A stretch of DNA of 6,764 nucleotides from positions 1-6,764 of the forward strand of contig CBFHOK010000026.1 in the NCBI GenBank assembly GCA_965657575.1, given 5' to 3'. This document shows positions 1 through 5,528 of this stretch, one piece after another. Positions within the stretch are counted from its first letter, which is position 1; every line of letters starts with the position of its first letter. The DNA is from CAJXVY01 sp965657575. GTDB lineage: Bacteria; Actinomycetota; Actinomycetes; Actinomycetales; Microbacteriaceae. The notes beneath the pieces were generated by a model. That model saw only the letters and a list, made by a program, of their open reading frames with translations. It had not been told where the DNA came from and ran no database searches. The position numbers and the translations under genes are program-made.

Positions 1-339
1 GGTCAATACGACATCCAGCTGGTATCCACCGTTGGTCGATTGACACTGGTGAAAGCACTGAGTGTTATCGGTGGATTATCAAGTGGTGAATTCCATTCAT
101 GGGTGAAGCGTGTCAGTGATGATGAACTAAAGATGTATGCGGTGAATGCCAATGGCAGAAAGCTACGTTTCATAGTTGATGGTGAAGTTATCTTTGTGAA
201 GACCCCTGAGGATAATGACAAGATCGTTAGAAGTGTCACCATCAAGCTAGAGGGCAAGACCAGAGTGGAGATCCAGGTGGATGGTGAACGCTATAAGCGA
301 GCAACCTATACCTATAACTCACCAACTTGGAATGGTTAA
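1..339 (+). CDS. C-terminal part of an unrecognised protein (5' end outside window)
   Basis: The frame is open from the first base to the TAA at 337-339 and gives 112 residues, so the gene begins left of the window. An internal TTG at 40 could act as a start but has no clear ribosome binding site, and the open frame upstream of it favours a truncated longer protein. The visible part begins GQYDIQLVSTVGRL. It then alternates short charged and hydrophobic stretches (ELKMYAVN, KLRFIVDGEVIFVK, SVTIKLEG, TRVEIQVDGERYKRATYTY), which suggests a beta-sheet-rich C-terminal domain. There is no membrane segment and no motif I recognise. Its stop codon lies inside the start region of the next gene, which points to one transcript and possible translational coupling. 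I assign no function. The reading frame is well supported; the identity is not. Confidence 0.6.
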   Translation, partial: GQYDIQLVSTVGRLTLVKALSVIGGLSSGEFHSWVKRVSDDELKMYAVNANGRKLRFIVDGEVIFVKTPEDNDKIVRSVTIKLEGKTRVEIQVDGERYKRATYTYNSPTWNG

Positions 340-1732
340 TCCAAACTCGAAAGCAAACCGGGTACTGTCGCTTGCGCAAAGATTCGAGGAACTCGCGTTT
401 TCAACCCCTGCGGAGGTAGAAAGCTATTCGCTTGCAAGGCTAGTCGGAAACCTTAACTTGGCTAGGTCTCATTCCACTTTTTGGAAAGAAAAGTTGCAGG
501 GAATTAACCTGCAGGCGGAAAATATTTCGGATCTGTTGAGCAGGTTTAGGCCTATGACTAAAACTGTTCTTCGAGAGCAAGGGCAGTTTATGTCTTTTCT
601 GACCCCCGGAGAGTCTCTGGAGAACTATTTTCAAAGTGCTACCTCAGGCTCTACTGGTGAGCCAGTATCTGTTCGAAAATCACATGGAGCATTTTCCATT
701 GATGGCTTAGCAGTGCAATTGTTCGATATTAAATTGCAGAACAGAGACGTCTCGAAGGACATTGCGATGTTTAGGCGTGATGAAAGCTTGGATCAGGGTC
801 AACCAAGAGGCTTCCCTGCAAGTGCTCTTGGGGAAAGCGGCAAGCAGGTACGGTTTGGTTTTCACTCACTGACCGCTGAGGAAATGCTTGATCGTTTGGA
901 GGAGGGAAACTTCGGGCAGGTTTCGATCCACGCATCACTTTTGAGAGAGCTTGCAATCCTTGCTTTGGAGAGCAAACGTAACATCAGGTTTGAAGAGGCC
1001 ATGAACTGGGCTGAACCGGTTGACCAAAGCCTTAGGGATATAACTATGGAGGCCTTCGGCGCCCGGATTTCCGATCGCTATTCAACTGAAGAAGTTGGGG
1101 CAATTGCTATGCAGTGTCCAAAATATGACCACCTGCACGCATTGCAGTTTTCGAACTACGTGGAGATCCTTGATGATTCAGGGCAGCCGGTTGGACCTGG
1201 TGAGATCGGTAAGGTTCATGTCACGTGCTTAGCAAATCCCAACATGCCCTTGATCCGTTACGAGATAGGTGACCTTGCCAGCTGGGGCGAGTGTGATCAC
1301 ATCAAATCACTGCCGGTCATTGAGCCGAATATTGTGAGAATAAGAGACTCATTCAGGGATGACTCCGGAAGGTTGATTACCGGAGGTAGGGGTTTATCAA
1401 CTTCGGAGCTAATGAGAGACAGGATATTTCCGACCCAACAGATGGTGCTTCTGAAAGATGCCGCTATCTTGCTACACCCACCAAGGGAGGGGATGGAGCA
1501 TGTCTCTTTGGAGCACTATCGAAAAGATCTTGAAAAGCGAATGGAACTAAACCGACCAATACAATTTTGGGAGATAGAGAGCCTAGATTTCTTAGGTATC
1601 TGGAAACGAAGGATTTTTGTTCATCTGCCCGAGATAACGCTTGCAGAGGTAGCGGGAGCAGAGGATTTGAAGGACAAGATCTTGGAATCGGGATATGTTG
1701 CCAACCCAGGTCGAGGTAGCCAGTCTGACTAG
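332..1732 (+). CDS. PaaK/CapK-type adenylate-forming enzyme (copy 1)
   Basis: Predicted 466-residue member of the phenylacetate-CoA ligase-like branch of the ANL superfamily. Such enzymes activate a carboxylic acid with ATP to an acyl-adenylate and usually pass it to CoA or another acceptor in the cytoplasm. Visible motifs are the ATP-binding loop SATSGSTGEPV (residues 102-112), RYSTEEVG (249-256, the A5-type Tyr/Glu motif), LIRYEIGD (307-314, A7-type) and a C-terminal WKRR (424-427) where the A10 catalytic lysine is expected. The A8 hinge is unusual: VRIRD at 335-339 replaces the usual GR-x-x-D. About 39 residues follow A10, more than in the paralogue. ATG 332 was chosen because it overlaps the upstream gene by only 8 bp and gives an N-terminus about as long as that of the paralogue at 4077. 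ATG 281 (483 residues) is possible: it has a GGAG at 267-270 but would overlap by 59 bp. The substrate cannot be told from sequence. Confidence 0.88.
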   Translation: MVNPNSKANRVLSLAQRFEELAFSTPAEVESYSLARLVGNLNLARSHSTFWKEKLQGINLQAENISDLLSRFRPMTKTVLREQGQFMSFLTPGESLENYFQSATSGSTGEPVSVRKSHGAFSIDGLAVQLFDIKLQNRDVSKDIAMFRRDESLDQGQPRGFPASALGESGKQVRFGFHSLTAEEMLDRLEEGNFGQVSIHASLLRELAILALESKRNIRFEEAMNWAEPVDQSLRDITMEAFGARISDRYSTEEVGAIAMQCPKYDHLHALQFSNYVEILDDSGQPVGPGEIGKVHVTCLANPNMPLIRYEIGDLASWGECDHIKSLPVIEPNIVRIRDSFRDDSGRLITGGRGLSTSELMRDRIFPTQQMVLLKDAAILLHPPREGMEHVSLEHYRKDLEKRMELNRPIQFWEIESLDFLGIWKRRIFVHLPEITLAEVAGAEDLKDKILESGYVANPGRGSQSD

Positions 1733-1747
1733 ACTTAGTGTTTTGTG

Positions 1748-1753
1748 AAGGAG
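1748..1753 (+). promoter_or_regulatory. Ribosome binding site for the sulfotransferase/DUF4915 gene
   Basis: AAGGAG lies 11 bases upstream of ATG 1765. This decides the start in favour of ATG 1765 over the upstream in-frame GTG at 1738, which would place the Shine-Dalgarno sequence inside the coding region. The spacing is a little long. Confidence 0.6.
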
Positions 1754-1764
1754 TAATAATCCCT

Positions 1765-3663
1765 ATGCCAGAAATAGTTATCCTGCTAGCCCCTGCGGGA
1801 ACAGACCTAGCAAGCGTGCATGCCATCTTTAGTCAGCACCCAAGTGCTAAGTGGTTGCAGGCAAAGCCCATAAAAACCAATACTGAAATCGCCGATTACG
1901 ATAGCTATTCGGGGGATTTGGTAACCGCAGGGGATGTTGATTCTAAACAGCTAGAGAAACTCAAGAAGGAAATCTCAGCTGGAGCTTCCGATAAAGACAT
2001 TGTGTTTATCTCTGGCTGGTCGGTTGCGTTTGAATTAGAGGTGTATTTGCAGGCATTTCCGGATGCGAAACTGTTGCCAGTAATTCAAAGACCAGTGGAT
2101 GTTGCCATTGGTGCTCTAGCCGGTTGGTCCTCTCAGAAAGCAATCACTCACCCGAAGCTTCCAAAGTGGTGGGGAGATAAGTGGTCATTTGGTCTGATAC
2201 CAAACTGGAAAGACTTTATTGGAGAGCCAATACCAACTGTTGTTGCTGCACAGTGGGCATATACCCAAGAGTTTATATTTGAAAAAACAAAGGATTTAGA
2301 ACCCAGTAAATACCTCTCTTTTGAAGGGCTAATGTTTGATCCTGCCAAAGAGATTGAGCGAGTTTTTCCAGAGCTTGGAATGAGCTGGGAAGGACTAGAG
2401 AACCTAGATCTGACAGTCAGCAAAAAATGGCTGGACAGAAAGCTGCCTCCAGGATGGCAGGGAAGAGCTGGAGAAGCCATGAGCCAGCTGGCGAAGTACC
2501 CAGAGACACTCAAGAAAGTTCAGCAGATACGTTCAGAAATAGCTCCCAAGGATGAACTGACTGCCCCCAAGCCTGCTCTGCCAGGTTCAGATGCGGTGAC
2601 CAAGCCAGCCACCGGAACTCCCTTTCAGAACAAACACACCACCACCTTTGTTGACATCATCAAGGAGATCAAATCCAGCCTGATCGTCACCACATATAAA
2701 TCAGGCCACTCCTTGATGATTCGGGCTGATGAGAACGGACTGAACACCGCAATCAGGCAGTTCAATAGACCAATGGGTGTTGCTGTCGGCGGGTCTAGAT
2801 TGGCCATTGGCACAGGAACTACCATTGAGACCTATACCAACCAACCAAGAATGACCAACCTGTTGGAGCCAAAGGGTAAACACGATGCGGTGTTTGCTCC
2901 CCGATCAAGTGTACAAACTGGTGATGTTGCAATCCACGAGATGGAGTGGGGGATGACAGATGAATACTCCGGTCTGTGGTTTATTAACACCAAGTTCTCC
3001 TGTCTGTGCAAGCAAGATTTGAATTACTCATTTGAACCGGTCTGGAAACCACGTTGGATTACCAAGTTGGCTGCCGAGGATCGTTGTCACCTAAACGGCC
3101 TGGCAATGAAAGATGGTGCACCAAAATACGTAACAGCACTATCTCAGACCGACACCGCCAATGGCTGGCGTGATTTAAAGGGTATCGCCGGGGTAATCAT
3201 TGATGTCGAAACCGACAAGGTGATCACTGAGGGCTTATCCATGCCGCACTCCCCACGGCTCCATCAAGGAAAACTCTGGGTATTAGAAAGCGGCAAGGGA
3301 ACACTGGCAACGGTTGATATTGAAACTGGCAAGGTAACAACCGTGGCAACACTTCCTGGCTTCACTCGCGGTTTGGCTTTTGCTGGAAACATCGCGTTTA
3401 TTGGCCTCAGTCAAGTCAGGGAGAGTGTTTTTAGTGAGCTTCCGGTGACCAAGACCAAAGATGAACGAAACTGTGGTGTTTGGGTTGTAAACATATTGAC
3501 CGGGCAGATTCTAGGGTTCATGAAATTCGAAGGAGCAATTCAAGAGATCTTCGATGTCAAGTTATTGCCTGGTGCGAAGTGGCCATCAATAATTGATACT
3601 TCCCCAGCAACCGCTCAGGCATATGTGTTAAGTGAAGAAGCACTAAAGATGGTTGCGAAGTAG
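1765..3663 (+). CDS. Sulfotransferase-like / DUF4915 (TIGR03032) fusion protein
   Basis: Predicted 632 residues with no signal peptide or membrane helix, so probably cytoplasmic. Residues 1-255 have the layout of a bacterial sulfotransferase: a beta strand and loop at the N-terminus (IVILLAPAGTDLAS), then AFPDAKLLPVIQRPVDVAIG at 97-116 (like the PAPS 3'-phosphate site RDPRDxxxS), then NWKD (147-150), AAQWAYTQEF and KYLSFEGLMFDP. The 5'-phosphosulfate loop is degenerate, lacking the usual GxPRSGTT, so sulfate transfer is uncertain. A Pro/Lys/Ala-rich linker (about 256-292) leads to a region at about 295-612 that I recognise as DUF4915/TIGR03032. Its signatures are DRCHLNGLA (439-447), GWRDLKG (467-473), GLSMPHSPRLH (490-500), KLWVLESG (503-510), LPGFTRGLAF (530-539), ERNCGVWVVN (567-576) and EIFDVKLLPG (594-603). 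The function of that family is unknown; the repeated strand-turn pattern suggests a propeller-like fold. It lies 32 bp after copy 1 of the adenylating enzyme and 6 bp before the SnoaL-like gene. Confidence 0.85.
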   Translation: MPEIVILLAPAGTDLASVHAIFSQHPSAKWLQAKPIKTNTEIADYDSYSGDLVTAGDVDSKQLEKLKKEISAGASDKDIVFISGWSVAFELEVYLQAFPDAKLLPVIQRPVDVAIGALAGWSSQKAITHPKLPKWWGDKWSFGLIPNWKDFIGEPIPTVVAAQWAYTQEFIFEKTKDLEPSKYLSFEGLMFDPAKEIERVFPELGMSWEGLENLDLTVSKKWLDRKLPPGWQGRAGEAMSQLAKYPETLKKVQQIRSEIAPKDELTAPKPALPGSDAVTKPATGTPFQNKHTTTFVDIIKEIKSSLIVTTYKSGHSLMIRADENGLNTAIRQFNRPMGVAVGGSRLAIGTGTTIETYTNQPRMTNLLEPKGKHDAVFAPRSSVQTGDVAIHEMEWGMTDEYSGLWFINTKFSCLCKQDLNYSFEPVWKPRWITKLAAEDRCHLNGLAMKDGAPKYVTALSQTDTANGWRDLKGIAGVIIDVETDKVITEGLSMPHSPRLHQGKLWVLESGKGTLATVDIETGKVTTVATLPGFTRGLAFAGNIAFIGLSQVRESVFSELPVTKTKDERNCGVWVVNILTGQILGFMKFEGAIQEIFDVKLLPGAKWPSIIDTSPATAQAYVLSEEALKMVAK

Positions 3664-3669
3664 GACTAC

Positions 3670-4083
3670 GTGCAAAATTCCTTTGAAATCTCTACTCAGT
3701 ATCTTGAGTGGTTGAAAAGCTTCCAGAGATGTGTCAGGGAACTTGATTATGACGGTGCAGAGGAGTTGCATGCATCAAACTGCATTTTTTCTGGAACTCT
3801 CACCGAATCCAGCGCCAGAACCAAGCATTACCGCATTGCTCAGTGGGAGACGGTTTGGCCCATTAGCCGGGAGTTTGAATTTTTGTCGGTGACCGGCTTT
3901 AGACCCATGGGCACCTGCTGTGCGATCCAGCTCAAGTGGTCCAACAGCTCGATGATCAGTGGCGATTGGAAAAATCGAAAAGGTATCGCTTCCTTTGTTT
4001 TAGAAGGTTTAGAAAAACCTCTTGCAGTCATGTCACATTTCTCTTTGACTGACTACTCTAGGCTGAGCGAGGGTAGATGGTGA
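3670..4083 (+). CDS. SnoaL/NTF2-like small protein
   Basis: Predicted 137 residues, a normal length for a single NTF2-like alpha/beta cone domain. The pattern fits SnoaL-like proteins: an N-terminal helix with FQRCVRELDYDGAEELHA (17-34), then QWETVWPISREFEFLSV in the middle, alternating strands after it, and a final strand MSHFSLTDYS that resembles the H-x-HFSL-x-P ending common in this group. In that ending the first histidine is replaced by methionine. Known relatives are small cyclases, isomerases, hydrolases or non-catalytic ligand-binding proteins, so the reaction cannot be named. The start is GTG 3670, just after the preceding stop (TAG 3661-3663), with a weak AGGA at 3662-3665; no better in-frame start is near. 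The stop overlaps the start of the next gene, so it is probably co-translated with the second adenylating enzyme and may act on the same substrate. Confidence 0.72.
   Translation: MQNSFEISTQYLEWLKSFQRCVRELDYDGAEELHASNCIFSGTLTESSARTKHYRIAQWETVWPISREFEFLSVTGFRPMGTCCAIQLKWSNSSMISGDWKNRKGIASFVLEGLEKPLAVMSHFSLTDYSRLSEGRW
4069..4073 (+). promoter_or_regulatory. Ribosome binding site of adenylating enzyme copy 2
   Basis: GAGGG lies 3 bases before ATG 4077 and 6 bases before the next in-frame codon, GTG 4080. The better spacing supports GTG 4080 as the real start, which would give a classic 4-base GTGA overlap with the stop of the SnoaL-like gene. The two choices differ by one residue. Confidence 0.45.
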
Positions 4084-5454
4084 GCTACGATCCTGAGGCA
4101 TTTTTAGAACACAAGGCAAAAACTGAAAGTGAACTTGAAAGTTTTCAAGAGTTTTGGTTTCAGCCTTTCGCCAAAACCGAATACATCGCGCTCAGAAAAC
4201 TAAGGCAGCTTATTCAGTTTGCAAGTTCTGCAAATACTTGGTGGCAATCCTGGCTTCGCTCAAGCCTTGATGATATTTCCAAGGCAAGTACGATTTATGA
4301 AGCTTTGTCGTATCTTCCGATTCTTGAAAGAGCCACTTTTCAAAAACACGAGAAGTGGCTAAACATCTGGATGCCCGGGTCTCAGGCAGATGACTACTCG
4401 ACTTACGTCACCTCTGGTTCAACCGGTCAACCGGTGAGGGTGACTAACATCGATAAGAATTACCTCCCGACTCAAGATGCCGTGACCATGTTTGAGTGGA
4501 AGATGTGGGGGAGGACAAATGGCGAAAAGCTTGCCTACTACACCCAACGAACCGAAAACGACGAAAACGCAGTGGCCGGCGCTCCTCTGTCCTTCCTCGG
4601 ATATGAGACTCCTGTTCTTAGGATCAACAGCAATGATTACCTGCCTCAGGATGCACTCAAACTAATTGAAAAGCACAAGGTAACTCATTTGTATACGGCA
4701 GGTGCGCAGATCAGAAGGTTGGCTGTTGAGCAACAGCAACAAAAGCTTGACCTTACAAACCTCAAGCAAATTCTCTCTGCTGGTGACCGGGTCGATGAAC
4801 CCTTACGAGAGATGGCCAGAGAGGTTTTGGGATCAGAGATAGTCGATCGGTATTCAAGTGAGGAATTTGGATACCTAGCGATTCAGTGCAGGCAGGGAAA
4901 CCTGCATGCTCTAATGAATTACAACTGGATAGAGATATTGGACAAAAGTGGTAACCCATGTCAGGTTGGCGAGGTTGGCAAGGTTGTCATCACATCACTT
5001 CAAAACCAGAGCTCACCTCTGATCAGATACTCAATTGGTGACTTGGCTGCATGGGGGGAGAGCTGCGCCTGCGATTCACAGATGCCCGTGATTGAGCAAA
5101 TCTCTGGGAGAGTGACAGATGTCATGAGGAACTTCTCGGGAGAGCCTAGACTGATGAGTTTTTCCCTTTGCGAATTCAGGCAGAATCCAAGGATTCTCGA
5201 ATACCAGGTGTTGNNNNNNNNNNCTGAAGGACGGGGTGGTGTTTCTTACGCAGCTTAGAGAGTCTCTAGACGAGCATGAGGAAAACCAAATCAAAGAAGG
5301 AATAGAACAAGTATTTGGTGAAAGGCTTACAATCAAGTTTATTAGCACGGATTCAATACCAGTATCCAGTAGGGAAAAGAAAAGGCAGATAATCGAGATA
5401 CCTTTGAAAATTTCGCAGATTTCAAATGTTTCCTCAATTCTTCCATTTCTCTGA
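4077..5454 (+). CDS. PaaK/CapK-type adenylate-forming enzyme (copy 2), interrupted by an assembly gap
   Basis: Second ANL-superfamily enzyme of the phenylacetate-CoA ligase-like type, paralogous to the gene at 332-1732. Motifs before the gap are VTSGSTGQPV (111-120, ATP loop), DRYSSEEFG (257-265), SPLIRYSIGD (313-322) and a canonical hinge SGRVTD (343-348). A Cys-x-Cys (SCAC, 329-332) after the A7 motif recalls the cysteine segment often seen in PaaK-type ligases. The frame reads to Leu379 at 5211-5213, then 10 Ns follow, and the sequence resumes one frame over at 5224 as LKDGVVFLTQLRES and ends at TGA 5452-5454. The last part carries SREKKRQII, which fits the A10 lysine region. If the Ns stand for zero bases the frame is continuous and the protein has 455 residues. 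The TAG at 5256-5258 that ends the frame read straight through the Ns is therefore an artefact. The enzyme should activate a carboxylic acid, as copy 1 does, but the low overall similarity suggests a different substrate or role. Confidence 0.85.
5214..5223. other. Assembly gap (10 Ns)
   Basis: Ten consecutive Ns lie inside the coding region of adenylating enzyme copy 2. A literal length of 10 breaks the reading frame, so the true length is some other value (zero, or another multiple of three). The paralogue favours zero. Confidence 0.98.
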
Positions 5455-5528
5455 AAACTGGTTGCGTTCGTGTGTTTGAGAGCGCTATCTCTTCTAATCC
5501 AGACAAGCTTTTGCTAAGGTGAAGCACT
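5455..5528 (+). promoter_or_regulatory. 74-bp intergenic spacer, possible weak promoter for the sigma-factor gene
   Basis: This is the largest intergenic gap in the window. TTGCGT at 5462-5467 and TATCTC at 5486-5491 are separated by 18 bases and could be weak -35/-10 elements. There is no convincing stem-loop terminator, so read-through from the upstream operon is also possible. Neither element is close to consensus. Confidence 0.2.
5516..5521 (+). promoter_or_regulatory. Ribosome binding site of the sigma-factor gene
   Basis: AAGGTG lies 7 bases upstream of ATG 5529, which is good spacing, and it fixes the start of an open frame that has no stop within the window. Confidence 0.65.

Noticed and set aside
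1464..1826. Minus-strand 120-codon ORF across the junction of two genes
   Set aside because: It overlaps the C-terminus of ligase copy 1 and the start of the fusion gene, and its translation resembles no family.
2148..2513. Minus-strand 121-codon ORF
   Set aside because: It lies inside the well-supported sulfotransferase-like coding region on the other strand and shows no recognisable motif.
5076..5348. Minus-strand ORF spanning the N run
   Set aside because: It lies opposite the ligase copy 2 coding region and is open only because the Ns are read through; it has no family-like sequence.
5236..5454. Separate 72-residue gene starting at GTG 5236
   Set aside because: It is the C-terminal end of ligase copy 2, displaced in frame by the placeholder Ns; it has no ribosome binding site and it aligns with the C-terminus of copy 1.
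5478..5492. Possible hairpin around GAGAGCGCTATCTC as a terminator
   Set aside because: The stem is at most about four pairs with no following run of T, too weak for an intrinsic terminator.
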